Shown here in pieces: positions 36,901 through 45,399 of a DNA stretch of 64,000 bases; the stretch's first letter is position 1, and every line of letters starts with the position of its first letter. Below the pieces are notes generated by a model. The model was not told where the DNA came from and made no database searches. It worked only from the letters and a program-made list of their open reading frames with translations. The stretch spans positions 1 through 64,000 of the forward strand of contig JAJDEV010000115.1 of assembly GCA_029259605.1 (NCBI GenBank). Direction: 5' to 3'. This DNA comes from Planctomycetota bacterium. GTDB taxonomy: Bacteria; Planctomycetota; UBA1135; GCA-002686595. The position numbers were made by a program, and so were the translations under genes.

Positions 36901-37066
36901 CGCGCCCTTCATCACGCGGCTACTGGAGGCCGTGCTGGAGAAGTTCGCTCCCGACACGCCGGTCACGATGACCTTCAAGAAGGCGCACTTCTCCTCGGGG
37001 CACGACCTCCGGGAGTTCGCCGGGACGCTCTCGATCGAGCTCAACCAAAACGACGTGGAGCAATGA
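33983..37066 (+). CDS. DUF499 AAA-type ATPase of an anti-phage (Hma-like) operon
   Basis: The 1027-aa protein has a P-loop near residue 75 (LKQAMGGGKTHLL) and a Walker B in RPVLILLDEMPPYF near 165, as in the DUF499 family of large ATPases that sit beside DUF1156 methylases in defence islands. Near residue 855 the segment RYTLDGSEP marks a chitobiase-C-terminal-like/Fn3 beta domain within the protein. The start at 33983 has AAGGAAG 8 bases upstream. Its last codons overlap the next gene (ATGA). It should supply ATP-driven work on DNA in a complex with the other three proteins; the exact step is unknown. Confidence 0.88.
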   Translation: MKTIRDACDLQDNALSIKLSDQVEQLDELITAEADGAAFFDKTFLTQGMQDLVSEGIARLAGASSQAVFHLKQAMGGGKTHLLVGFGLLAKHPSLRATHCAGISHVDAFDSAAIAAFNGRNSPEHYLWGEIAEQLGKGDQFRGFWTSGPKAPDEKDWLKLFEGDRPVLILLDEMPPYFHYLDTQKVGNGTVADIATRAFANLLTAAGKKKNVCVVVSDLAAAYDAGGRLINRALQDARAELGRQERNITPVDLAANEIYDILRKRLFKSLPDKAEIADVADAFGRKLAEAAKAKAANRGAESIADEITSTYPFHPLLKNVVALFKENEQFKQTRGLIELVSRLLKSVWQRPANDVFLIGPQHFDLSLAEVRDKLTEISGMREVIARDLWDAQQSAHTQIIDLQSGKDTATQVGSLLLTASLSTAVNAVKGLTREEMVECLVSPLREPSDFLTAFEELEGVAWYLHHTPEGRYYFDRQENLTKLLQSLAQEAPENQVDDLIRHRLRDMFKPTRKTVYEEVLPLPKLDDVADRVRKGRVLLVVSPDSKIPPEEVQKFFEGMSQKNNLCALTGDKTAMGSVQKAARQLFASQKADGRIPKGHPQREDLERKQQSYEQDFNATVLSLFDQVLFPIQRAGRPPQLVSKPLDATRDGTKPFNGEEQIEKTLTSNPIKLYLDVDEDFDPIRDKAQDLLWPENQDDVRWADAADRYAEQAGMPWLPPRGLETLKSIACNRGLWEDLGNGYLSKKPTKKRTSAQVVAEPLVGDEGRVQLKVNPVNAGPAPRIHYAEDAAVSESSPVLKDNPYSTTALHVGFLVCDVSDQYQTGDPVLWSNRLLLRNRLDEKDGKRIVELLVAPRGEIRYTLDGSEPREGIHYEGPIPIGDDDVLLRAFASAEGLEAKADFRFAARGEKGVQIDDVKPARLVSRTGCKLDSRATTFAGLGEGSEKRVEFEGVMLHVGQGAQVASIMVGEVRVDAPFITRLLEAVLEKFAPDTPVTMTFKKAHFSSGHDLREFAGTLSIELNQNDVEQ

Positions 37067-37638
37067 GCCCCCAAGGACAGTCCGTTGATTTCGGCGCGCC
37101 CGAGAAGTTCGGGGCGCACCTCTTCCGGGTCGAAATCCCCGCGGCCCGAACGGCATCGGTCGTGATCGTGGAGGACTACGGTTTCCGCGGGAACGAGGCT
37201 GGGATTCCCCGGGACGAGGAGCGAGCCATCCTCGATCGGCGAGTCTGGTCGAAGATCTCGGACACGGCGCGGCGCGAGTTCAACGCTCGACTGAAGGCCG
37301 CGAAGATCCCGGCCGGCCGCTGGCACTCGGGCACGAACTTGGTTGAGCGTCTGCTGGGCAAGGAGCTCTGCGTGCTGACTTGGGCCGCGGAGCCGGCGAC
37401 CGACGATCAGCTTCCGGTCGTGTGCAGCAAGTGGACGGCGCTCCGCCCGGAAGAGCGCTGGTGGCTCTTCTCGATGACTGTCGCAGAGGCCGGACTACCG
37501 GACGACAAGGAACGCGGCTGGCGGCGCGCCCTCTACCTGGCGTTCGCCGATGGGGAGAAGCCGGCCGCCAACCGCAAACGCCGTCGTCCCACGGAGCACG
37601 ACCTCTTCGACCTACCGCTCGTCGAGGAGCCCCGATGA
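37063..37638 (+). CDS. DUF3780 protein of the Hma-like operon
   Basis: The 191-aa protein matches the DUF3780 family by its size, its position and its segments FGAPEKFGAHLFRVEIP and RWHSGTNLVERLLGKELCVL. The latter half contains KWTALRPEERWWLFSMT, the family's strongest block. No enzymatic motif is visible; a structural or adaptor role is likely. It overlaps both neighbours by four bases (ATGA junctions at 37063 and 37635), which implies balanced co-expression. Confidence 0.85.
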   Translation: MSPQGQSVDFGAPEKFGAHLFRVEIPAARTASVVIVEDYGFRGNEAGIPRDEERAILDRRVWSKISDTARREFNARLKAAKIPAGRWHSGTNLVERLLGKELCVLTWAAEPATDDQLPVVCSKWTALRPEERWWLFSMTVAEAGLPDDKERGWRRALYLAFADGEKPAANRKRRRPTEHDLFDLPLVEEPR

Positions 37639-40600
37639 CCGCCGGTGTGGAACCGTTCTCCCTAAAGGACGCGCCGGCTCTTATTGAGCGTCTTCTCCCC
37701 GTCCAGAAGCTCTCGGCCGAGGCGTACAAGGAGCAGATGGCGGTGCATGGAAAGACCCTCACCGCGCTGGGCAGCTACTGGAAGGGGCGCAAGCCCTTGA
37801 TCCTGAACAAGGCGTGCATCCTGGGCTGCCTCCTGCCGGCGACGGACGATGCAGCGCGCGACCTTCAGGTCTTCGAGATGCTGATGGGCATGGACGACCT
37901 GTCGTTCGTGCCCCGCTGGAAGCGTCAGCTGCGCCCGAAGGAAATCCTGGGCATGGTCTCGCTGGCTCGGATCTCAGACTACTTCGTCGCGACTCCTGCG
38001 AAGGTACTGCCCCAGTCGTCTCCCGTGGACTGGGAAGACCCGGCGTTCGAGAAGGTCAAGGTTGCGTGGCGTGACGACCTCTCGAGTAGTCAACGGCGGA
38101 CAGTCGAAGCACAGGCGCTGCCAGAGGGGTCCTACCGCGAGCGTGTCGATCAGGCTCGACGCCCGGAGGAAGTCCTCGAAACCGTCCATGAGCACATCTG
38201 GGACGAGGTCAACGCTCACCTCGGCACGTCGGCCTCCACGATGAACGAGCTTGTGGAGCAGCTCGGCATCATGCGCTTCGGGCATCGACCGCGCGTCGCC
38301 GACACCTTCTGCGGCTCGGGCCAGATCCCGTTCGAGGCGGCACGACTCGGTTGTGATGTCTACGCCTCGGATCTGAGCCCCGTCGCGTGCATGCTCACGT
38401 GGGGGGCGATCCACATCGTCGGCGGCAGCGAGGAAGAGCGCGCCGTGCTGGTACGAGCGCAGCGCGAGCTCGTCGAGCGAGTGCAACGCGAGATCGATGC
38501 GCTTGGCGTCGAGACGGACGGCGACGGGTGGCGAGCGAAAGTCTTCCTCTACTGTCTCGAGGCGCGATGCCCGCAGACGGGGTGGATGGTGCCGTTGCTC
38601 CCGACCTTGGTGGTCAGCAAGGGGTACCGAGTCGTCGCCGAGCTCGTTCCTGACGTGAGCAAGAAGCGCTACGACGTGGCGATTCGATCGGAGGTCAGCG
38701 ATAACGCGCTCAAGGTCGCGGAGGTCGGCACGGTGCGTTCGGATGGACGCGGGCAGGACCCGTACCTCGTCCACGCCATCGAGGGCACGGAGTACCGCAC
38801 GAAGATCTCGACGCTGCGTGGCGACTACCGTCGAGACGATCGCACGAACGCGAACCGCTTGCGACTCTGGGAGAAGGGAGACTTTAGGCCGAGGCCCAAC
38901 GACATCTACCAGGAACGTCTGTACTGCATCGAGTGGATGAGGCCGAAGAGCGAGCGCGGCCCCGAGTTCGCACACCTGCGAGGCGACGACTACGAGTTCC
39001 GCACCGTGACGCCGGACGACCGCGATCGCGAGCGGACGGTCGAGACCTTCGTTGGGGACCACTTGGCCGAGTGGCAACATCACGGGTGGGTGCCAGGCAT
39101 GCGCATCGAGCCCGGTGCCAAGACCGACGAGCCAATACGCACGCGGGGCTGGACGCACTGGCACCACCTATTCAATCCCCGACAGCTCCTCGTGGCTGGT
39201 CTGGTGAACCAATTCAGCGATGCGAAGCTGAAGTTCGGACTGACGCAGGTGCTGAACAACAACTGCCGGTCAAGCCGGTGGCATCCGGGGGGAGGTGGCG
39301 GAGGGCAGACCGTCGGGGTGTTCGACAACCAAGCGTTGAACACGCTGCTGAACTATGGTTGTCGTGGCTCGGAGTATGCCGCGAGCTTCCTCCTCCAGTC
39401 ATACCGGAGCTTCTCGCTGGATGCAGACCTGAAGGTAGAGATCAACGCCTGCCCGGCAGAGAGCATCGCTATCGAAGCCGATCTCTTCGTCACCGACCCG
39501 CCGTATGGCGACGCTGTCAAGTACGAGGAGATCCTGGAGTTTTTCATCGCATGGCTCCGCCGAAATCAGCCGCCCGAGTTCGCGGACTGGACCTGGGACA
39601 GCCGGCGTGCGCTGGCGATCAAGGGCGAAGACGAGGGCTTCCGGCGTGGCATGGTCGCGGCGTACAAGCGTATGGCCGAGTGCATGCCCGACAACGGCCT
39701 CCAGGTGGTGATGTTCACCCACCAGTCCGGGTCCATCTGGGCAGACATGGCGAACATCGTCTGGGCGGCGGGTCTCCAGGTCACGGCCGCTTGGTACGTC
39801 GTGACCGAGACGAGCAGTGCCCTCCGCGAGGGCAGCTACGTGAAGGGCACCGTGCTGCTGGTGCTGCGCAAACGAGTCGGAGAACCCAAGTCGACACGGG
39901 ACGAGCTAGCATGGGACATTCAGGACGAGGTCAAGAAGCAGGTTGACTCACTCGCTGGGCTCAACCAGGAGGCCCGCGGCCTCTATCGTGACGAGAACGT
40001 CTTCGAGGATGCCGACATTCAGATGGCGGGCTATGCCGCTGCGCTGCGCATCTTGACCCGTTACGCCACGATCGACGGGCGGGACATGACCTCCGAAGCG
40101 AGTCGTCCCAGGGTTCGCGGCGAGACGACCTTTGTGGACGAGCTGATCGCCTTCGCCGTCGATACGGCCAATCAGTGCCTCGTTCCGCAGGGTCTCCCGC
40201 GAAGCCACTGGAACAAGCTCTCCAGCGCCGAGCGCTTCTACCTAAAGATGATCGACATGGAGGCGCGCGGGGCCAAGACGCTCGACAACTACCAGAACTT
40301 CGCCAAGGCGTTCAAGGTCGGCGACTTCCGCGCCTTCATGGCCGACGAACGCGCGAACCAGGCACGCTTGAAAAGCGCGGTCGAGCTCGGCCGGTCCGAG
40401 ATGAGCGAGGGGTCTGAATTCCACCAGTCCACGCTCCGCGCGGTCCTGTACGGGATCATGGAGCTGGAGAAGAACCTCGACGGCAACGAGGTGGTGGCCC
40501 ACCTCATGCACAACGTCCCGAACTACTACGGAGACCAGACCCAACGCGACCGAGCGATCGAGATAGCGGACTACCTCGCCAAGCGGCTCGAAGAGATCCG

Positions 40601-40664
40601 CCCCGGCGAGGCCAGCTCATCCCGGGTCCTCTGCGAGCTGCTCCGGGCGCAGCGCCTGGGCTAG
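37635..40664 (+). CDS. DUF1156 DNA methyltransferase of the Hma-like operon
   Basis: The 1009-aa protein has an SAM-binding motif I in ADTFCGSGQIPFEAARLG near residue 222 and the catalytic motif TDPPYGDAVKYEEI near 620, typical of amino-methyltransferases acting on adenine N6 or cytosine N4. Between them is a long insert with a putative zinc-ribbon (CLEARCPQTGWM). The N-terminal 150 residues include the DUF1156 segment KACILGCLLPATDD. It probably modifies host DNA, or cooperates with the helicase to tell self from non-self. The start overlaps the DUF3780 stop; the helicase gene begins one base after its stop. Confidence 0.9.
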   Translation: MTAGVEPFSLKDAPALIERLLPVQKLSAEAYKEQMAVHGKTLTALGSYWKGRKPLILNKACILGCLLPATDDAARDLQVFEMLMGMDDLSFVPRWKRQLRPKEILGMVSLARISDYFVATPAKVLPQSSPVDWEDPAFEKVKVAWRDDLSSSQRRTVEAQALPEGSYRERVDQARRPEEVLETVHEHIWDEVNAHLGTSASTMNELVEQLGIMRFGHRPRVADTFCGSGQIPFEAARLGCDVYASDLSPVACMLTWGAIHIVGGSEEERAVLVRAQRELVERVQREIDALGVETDGDGWRAKVFLYCLEARCPQTGWMVPLLPTLVVSKGYRVVAELVPDVSKKRYDVAIRSEVSDNALKVAEVGTVRSDGRGQDPYLVHAIEGTEYRTKISTLRGDYRRDDRTNANRLRLWEKGDFRPRPNDIYQERLYCIEWMRPKSERGPEFAHLRGDDYEFRTVTPDDRDRERTVETFVGDHLAEWQHHGWVPGMRIEPGAKTDEPIRTRGWTHWHHLFNPRQLLVAGLVNQFSDAKLKFGLTQVLNNNCRSSRWHPGGGGGGQTVGVFDNQALNTLLNYGCRGSEYAASFLLQSYRSFSLDADLKVEINACPAESIAIEADLFVTDPPYGDAVKYEEILEFFIAWLRRNQPPEFADWTWDSRRALAIKGEDEGFRRGMVAAYKRMAECMPDNGLQVVMFTHQSGSIWADMANIVWAAGLQVTAAWYVVTETSSALREGSYVKGTVLLVLRKRVGEPKSTRDELAWDIQDEVKKQVDSLAGLNQEARGLYRDENVFEDADIQMAGYAAALRILTRYATIDGRDMTSEASRPRVRGETTFVDELIAFAVDTANQCLVPQGLPRSHWNKLSSAERFYLKMIDMEARGAKTLDNYQNFAKAFKVGDFRAFMADERANQARLKSAVELGRSEMSEGSEFHQSTLRAVLYGIMELEKNLDGNEVVAHLMHNVPNYYGDQTQRDRAIEIADYLAKRLEEIRPGEASSSRVLCELLRAQRLG

Positions 40665-40665
40665 A

Positions 40666-43377
40666 ATGGGCGATCTGCGACGCTTCTCCTCCCGCCGCCA
40701 GCGGCTGGACCACGCCTTCCTGAACGAGAAGCTCAAGGGCGCTCGCTCCTACCGGCGGATCGCCGGCTACTTCCGCAGCTCCATCTTCGAGCTCGTCGGC
40801 GAGGAGATCGCCGGCATTCCGAAGGTGCAGGTCATCTGCAACAGCGAGCTCGACGCGAAGGACGTTGTCATCTCGAAGCACGCGCGCGAAACCGCGCTCA
40901 AGGAGCGCTGGAACGAAGCGCCCTCCGAGGTTGAGGCGTTGTTGCATCGCGAGCGATATCTACGGCTGTACGAGCTCCTGAGCAGCGGCCGCCTCGAGAT
41001 CCGCGTCGTTCCCAAGGACAGGGTCTTCATCCACGGCAAGGCGGGTGTCGTCGAGGCCGCGGACGGCTCGAAGACCTGCTTTCTCGGATCGATCAACGAG
41101 ACGCGGAGCGCCTTCGCGCACAACTACGAGATCCTCTGGGAGGACCCGTCGGCCGAAGGGGTCGATTGGGTCGAGGAGGAGTTCCAGGCCCTCTGGGACG
41201 ATCCGCACGCCCACCCGCTTCCCGACGCGATCATCGAGGAGGTCCGCCGCGTCGCCGAGCGCGTGGAGATCCGGTTTGAGGAGGCGGCGACGGAGGAGAT
41301 GCCGGCCGCTGCGCTGGCGGAAGCGCCGATCTATCGCGGGGGCGAGCAGCTCCAGCCCTGGCAACGCTCCTTCGTCACGATCTTCCTGCAACACCGGGAG
41401 ACTTACGGCAAGGCCCGTCTCCTGCTGGCGGACGAGGTCGGGGTCGGCAAGACCTTGTCCATGGCGGCGAGCGCGATGATCTCGGTGCTACTCGGGGATG
41501 GGCCGGTGCTGATCCTGTGCCCGTCTACGCTGACCTTGCAGTGGCAGGTCGAGCTGGTCGACAAGCTCGGCATCCCGAGCGCGGTGTGGTCCTCCGCGAA
41601 GAAGCTCTGGCTGGACGCCGGCGGTCACGAGATCCGCACGCGCGGCCCCGAGGACGTGGCGCGCTGCCCCTCGCAAGTCGCGATCGTCTCAACGGGTCTG
41701 ATCTTCCACGACTCGGAAGAGCGGAAGCACCTGCTGACGAGGAAGTACGGGACGGTGGTTCTCGACGAGGCGCACCGGGCGCGGATGCGCGGCGGGCTCG
41801 GGAAGCGGAACGACGAGCCCAACAACTTGCTGGACTTCATGCTGAAGGTCGGCGGTCGAACTCGGCACCTGATCCTGGGCACCGCAACTCCGATCCAGAC
41901 CGAGGTCCGCGAGTTGTGGGACCTGCTACGTGTGCTCAACGGGGGCGTGGACTTCGTTCTCGGGCGGGAGTACTTCGGGCAGTGGGTGAACTGGGAGGTA
42001 GCGCTGCCCGTCGTTAAGGGCGAGCATGTGCCGACGGAGGACCGCGAGGCTTGGGAGTGGCTGCGCAATCCGCTTCCCCCGGGAGTCGAGCACGCGCTAT
42101 TCGCGAGCCTGCGACTTCAGCTCGGCATCGCCGACCACGTGTTCTTCACGGACAAGGGCTTCGGCTCGTTGGGGTACCTGGAGAAGGAGTCCATCAGCCA
42201 GACGCTGGAGCCTGGGTTCTTCCGCGAGCACAATCCGGTGGCGCGCCACACGGTGCTTCGCCGTCGCAAGACCCTCGAGGATGCGGGCCTTCTGGAGCGT
42301 GTCGGAGTCGAGGTTCATCCCGACCCCGATGCACCTGCTGGAGCCTACGGGCCGACTAGTTTCGCCGGCCTGGGGTTGGTGACGAACCACCCGTTCGATC
42401 TCGCCTACCAAGCAGCGGAAGCCTTCACGGCTGCGCTCCAACGGCGGACGAAGGCGGCGGGCTTTATGAAGACGCTGCTCCTACAGCGGATCTGCTCCAG
42501 CTTCGCGTCGGGGCGCTCGACCGCCGCGAAGATGCTCCAGCGAGAGACCTTGGACGAGGAAGAGCCGAACAAGGCAGCGGACGCTCTACTGAGCTCTCTC
42601 ACCGAAGTTGAAGCGCGGCACCTGCAAACGATCATTGACGAGCTCGGACGACCGGAGGCCCGCGATCCGAAGACGGCAGCCGTTCGCTTCTTTCTCACGG
42701 AGCACCGCACCGAGGGCAAGACCTGGCTGGAGCACGGGTGCATCATCTTCAGCCAGTACTACGACACCGTGCGATCTCTGGCTGCCGAGTTGGCGCGCAT
42801 CCTCGACGGAGAGCCGGTCGCGATCTACGCGGGCGCCGGCAAGAGCGGGCTCTATAGGGACGGTGACTTCGCTTCGGTCGAGCGCGACGAGATCAAGGCG
42901 GCCGTGAAGCGAAGAGAGGTGCGGCTGCTCGTGGCGACCGACGCGGCGTGCGAGGGCCTCAACCTCCAGACGCTCGGCACGCTCATCAACGTGGACCTGC
43001 CCTGGAACCCGTCCCGGCTGGAGCAGCGCCTCGGCCGCATCAAGCGGTTCGGTCAGGCGAGGCAGACGGTGGACATGCTGAACCTCGTCTACCACGACAC
43101 GCAGGACGAGCAGGTCTACGCGGTCCTTTCCCGACGCATGAAGAACCGCTACGACATCTTCGGCAGCCTTCCCGATACGATCGAGGACGACTGGATCGAG
43201 GACATCGAGACGCTGGAGGAGACGATGGACCAGTACATACACCTCCGCCGGAAGGCGAAGGACGTGTTCGAGATCCGCTACGAGCGCAAGATCGATCCGG
43301 ACGAGGATCGCTGGGAGCTCTGTTCCCGGGTACTGGCGCGGCGAGACATCGTGGACAGGCTCTCAGCCCCGTGGTAG
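40666..43377 (+). CDS. PLD-domain SNF2/DEAD helicase of the Hma-like operon
   Basis: The 903-aa protein starts with a phospholipase-D-like domain (residues 1-170) with HGKAGVV followed by GSINETRSAF, the H-x-K and G-S-x-N half of the HKD motif. A superfamily-2 helicase follows: Walker A ADEVGVGKTLSMA near 265, VVLDEAHRARM near 366, TATPIQTE near 405, and the C-terminal VATDAACEGLNLQ plus QRLGRIKRFGQ near 750-790. It would translocate on foreign DNA and may cleave it with the PLD domain. It is the last gene of the operon; a 128-base gap separates it from the DUF262 gene. Confidence 0.9.
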   Translation: MGDLRRFSSRRQRLDHAFLNEKLKGARSYRRIAGYFRSSIFELVGEEIAGIPKVQVICNSELDAKDVVISKHARETALKERWNEAPSEVEALLHRERYLRLYELLSSGRLEIRVVPKDRVFIHGKAGVVEAADGSKTCFLGSINETRSAFAHNYEILWEDPSAEGVDWVEEEFQALWDDPHAHPLPDAIIEEVRRVAERVEIRFEEAATEEMPAAALAEAPIYRGGEQLQPWQRSFVTIFLQHRETYGKARLLLADEVGVGKTLSMAASAMISVLLGDGPVLILCPSTLTLQWQVELVDKLGIPSAVWSSAKKLWLDAGGHEIRTRGPEDVARCPSQVAIVSTGLIFHDSEERKHLLTRKYGTVVLDEAHRARMRGGLGKRNDEPNNLLDFMLKVGGRTRHLILGTATPIQTEVRELWDLLRVLNGGVDFVLGREYFGQWVNWEVALPVVKGEHVPTEDREAWEWLRNPLPPGVEHALFASLRLQLGIADHVFFTDKGFGSLGYLEKESISQTLEPGFFREHNPVARHTVLRRRKTLEDAGLLERVGVEVHPDPDAPAGAYGPTSFAGLGLVTNHPFDLAYQAAEAFTAALQRRTKAAGFMKTLLLQRICSSFASGRSTAAKMLQRETLDEEEPNKAADALLSSLTEVEARHLQTIIDELGRPEARDPKTAAVRFFLTEHRTEGKTWLEHGCIIFSQYYDTVRSLAAELARILDGEPVAIYAGAGKSGLYRDGDFASVERDEIKAAVKRREVRLLVATDAACEGLNLQTLGTLINVDLPWNPSRLEQRLGRIKRFGQARQTVDMLNLVYHDTQDEQVYAVLSRRMKNRYDIFGSLPDTIEDDWIEDIETLEETMDQYIHLRRKAKDVFEIRYERKIDPDEDRWELCSRVLARRDIVDRLSAPW

Positions 43378-43505
43378 CGGAGTTGGACCAGACCATCCGA
43401 TCGTGCGCTTGTCGTGGGCGAAGACATTCCTATCAGCCAACACGAATCTGAGGCATAGTAGTTCAGCGAAGCGCCGCTATCAGGTGTGTCGCAGCAGGAG
43501 ATCAC

Positions 43506-44513
43506 ATGGAACGGGTTGACTACGAGTCACTAATTATCCAGGACATCCTCGCCACGCACGAACGGCGAGAGCTCGACATCAATCCCTGGTACCAGCGCCG
43601 GGCGGTTTGGACGAAGCCCCAGAAGGCGTATCTCATCAATACGGTCTTTGAGAGGAAGCCTGTTCCTTCCATTTACGTCAGGCACGCCATTGACCTGGAC
43701 TCAGAGAAGAGCGTCAAAGAGGTCGTTGACGGCCAGCAGCGAATACGATGCGTGCTGGAGTACCGAGCTGGCAAATTCGCGGCGCGACATCCCGAGCACC
43801 CGAGACCGGTCAAGTACGATCAGCTGACCAAGCCTCAACGCATGAGCTTCTTGCAGACGGCCCTATCGGTCGGCTACCTGGTGGGCGCATCGGACAAGGA
43901 TGTCATCGAAATCTTTGCCAGGATTAACACGGTCTCCAAGACACTTAACCCGCAAGAAAAGCGCAACGCACAGTTCAGCGGAGCCTTCAAGCAGTTTTGC
44001 CTTGAAGAAGCGGTGGAGCGGTTGCCGTTCTGGCGCAACAACGGGATATTCAGCGACAATGACATCTCGCGCATGGTCGAAGTCCAGTTTGTGTCAGATC
44101 TAGTGATGAACCTCTTCGATGGCCTGCAGGACTTTTCATCGCAGCGACTGACAAAGTACTACGCCGCGAACGAAGATGAGTTTGAGGCAGAGGAAGACGC
44201 TCGCTGTCGACTCGATGCTCTGTTTAGTCAGCTGCTTTTGCTTCATGAAGGCCGACTGAAGGGGACGGTGTTCGCGCGTCCGCAAGTACTCTTCAGTCTT
44301 CTGGTCGTCATAGACGGGCTTCCGCGGCGTCCATCTATCGGTCTCGTTGAGCGATGCGTGGACGATCTTGACGCGCGCGTCGAGTCTGTGCGAAGTGGCG
44401 ACAACCTCAGCGCGCTATCGACAGATGTATACGAGTCGTTCACGACTGGCAACATGCACAGGATTCGCTTTCGAAGACTTCGCGACGAGTCCATTCGGGG
44501 CTACTTCGGCTGA
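43506..44513 (+). CDS. DUF262 protein (ParB/GmrS-like domain only)
   Basis: The 335-aa protein contains the DUF262 signature DGQQRIRCVLEY near residue 80, preceded by PWYQRRAVW (an N-P-x-Y-Q-R-R-like strand). GmrSD-type restriction enzymes combine DUF262 with a C-terminal DUF1524 HNH nuclease; here the protein ends without DUF1524. DUF262 binds or hydrolyses NTPs and recognises modified DNA in characterised members. GCAGGAG lies 6 bases before the ATG. The next gene starts 3 bases after its stop and encodes a HEPN-motif protein, so the effector is probably that partner. Codons are visibly less GC-rich than those of the upstream operon. Confidence 0.85.
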   Translation: MERVDYESLIIQDILATHERRELDINPWYQRRAVWTKPQKAYLINTVFERKPVPSIYVRHAIDLDSEKSVKEVVDGQQRIRCVLEYRAGKFAARHPEHPRPVKYDQLTKPQRMSFLQTALSVGYLVGASDKDVIEIFARINTVSKTLNPQEKRNAQFSGAFKQFCLEEAVERLPFWRNNGIFSDNDISRMVEVQFVSDLVMNLFDGLQDFSSQRLTKYYAANEDEFEAEEDARCRLDALFSQLLLLHEGRLKGTVFARPQVLFSLLVVIDGLPRRPSIGLVERCVDDLDARVESVRSGDNLSALSTDVYESFTTGNMHRIRFRRLRDESIRGYFG

Positions 44514-44516
44514 GTC

Positions 44517-45128
44517 GTGCCTGCTCCGAGCTTGGGGACGACCTGGACGACGTTTCAATCAGAAACGCGCCGTCTGCAGCTTCTGCTGCCCTCTCTTGTG
44601 CAGTTGAGCCCGGGGCACCGGAAGCTAGTCGCAGAGATCACTCTGATTCGTCTCTTCTTCATGGTTGAGAACGCGGTGGCCGCGGCCGCGAAGAAGGCGT
44701 TGTGCGGAGCGCCATACCTGGATGGAACTACCCCAAGGCGTCTGGTGACGCCTCGCTCGCTTGTTGCTGCGGAAGCGGCCATGAAGTCGCATGGCCGAGC
44801 GCGGGCAAGGACGCTTTCGTGGACTCAGTCGAAGGAGATACGAGAGAACATCGCGCACACTCTAGACGGCGGCGATCCGTTCTTCGGAACGGTGATCCGA
44901 TATGGGACTCTGCTGACGGAGATACGGTTTGTGAGGAATCAAGCAGCGCACCACAACAGTGGTACGCGCGCTAGCTTTCGCAAGGTTCTCAAACAGTACT
45001 ACGGAGGAGTGCGGAAGGGTATCACTCCAGGGCTGCTACTCCTGACGCTTGCCCACGGAAAGCCCTGTCTGCTGGAGAGATACATCATCTCCTGCCGCGT
45101 CTTCTTGAAGGAACTGGTGCGAGCCTAA
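44517..45128 (+). CDS. HEPN-motif protein (MAE_28990-like), putative RNase effector
   Basis: The 203-aa helical protein starts at a GTG 3 bases after the DUF262 stop. It contains RNQAAH (R-x4-H) near residue 144, the active-site motif of HEPN ribonucleases, in the context EIRFVRNQAAHHN. Small HEPN-like proteins of the MAE_28990/MAE_18760 kind are known neighbours of DUF262 genes. It should cut RNA, perhaps tRNA, when DUF262 senses infection; this pairing and its mechanism are inference. Lower GC and different codon use set it apart from the neighbouring genes, suggesting recent transfer. Confidence 0.72.
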   Translation: MPAPSLGTTWTTFQSETRRLQLLLPSLVQLSPGHRKLVAEITLIRLFFMVENAVAAAAKKALCGAPYLDGTTPRRLVTPRSLVAAEAAMKSHGRARARTLSWTQSKEIRENIAHTLDGGDPFFGTVIRYGTLLTEIRFVRNQAAHHNSGTRASFRKVLKQYYGGVRKGITPGLLLLTLAHGKPCLLERYIISCRVFLKELVRA

Positions 45129-45239
45129 GCTGGCGCGTTGACGAAGCCAGTGACGGCCTCTCGTGACCCGTGTCATATGCCCATACGAACGAGAACGACG
45201 GTCCGTTCCGAGTCCCGCTGAGCCCCTTCTAGACGGGGC

Positions 45240-45256
45240 GTCGTGGATTCGACTCA
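45240..45256 (+). repeat. tRNA T-arm-like repeat, copy C
   Basis: GTCGTGGATTCGACTCA matches the T-arm of tRNA-Arg (33867-33882) at the GTCGTGG and TTCGA blocks and lies in the same orientation. It overlaps the stop codon of the helicase-3'-end relic. It may be a degenerate attachment site. A hairpin (GCCCC/GGGGC) lies just upstream at about 45222-45240. Confidence 0.45.
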
Positions 45257-45360
45257 CGCTACCGCCGCCGCGAACGACGCGAACAGGTCGCCCGAGAGCG
45301 CATGCCGCACGCGCCAAGTCTCCGCCATCGGCCGCTCCGACCGATGCTCCACATACGTCG
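45254..45360 (-). pseudogene. Relic of the 3' end of the DUF3427 helicase gene, copy C
   Basis: About 107 bases encode the last ~35 residues of the DUF3427 helicase (ATYVEHR...HALSGDLFASFAAAVA then TGA). They are aligned without gaps to 52291-52397 but with many substitutions, about 80 % identity by eye. Upstream the similarity stops and the adjacent AbiEi-type gene begins 40 bases further on. It is older or more diverged than copy B at 49456. The 125 bases before it (45129-45253) show no gene. Confidence 0.7.
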
Positions 45361-45399
45361 CCGGCGAAGAGCGCCAGATCGTCGTCGGAGTAGCTCGTC

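Noticed and set aside
33983-43377. DISARM or BREX assignment of the methylase/helicase operon
   Set aside because: DUF1998 (DrmB) and the DISARM helicase are absent, as are PglZ, BrxL and BrxC; DUF499, DUF3780 and DUF1156 together fit the Hma-like class better.
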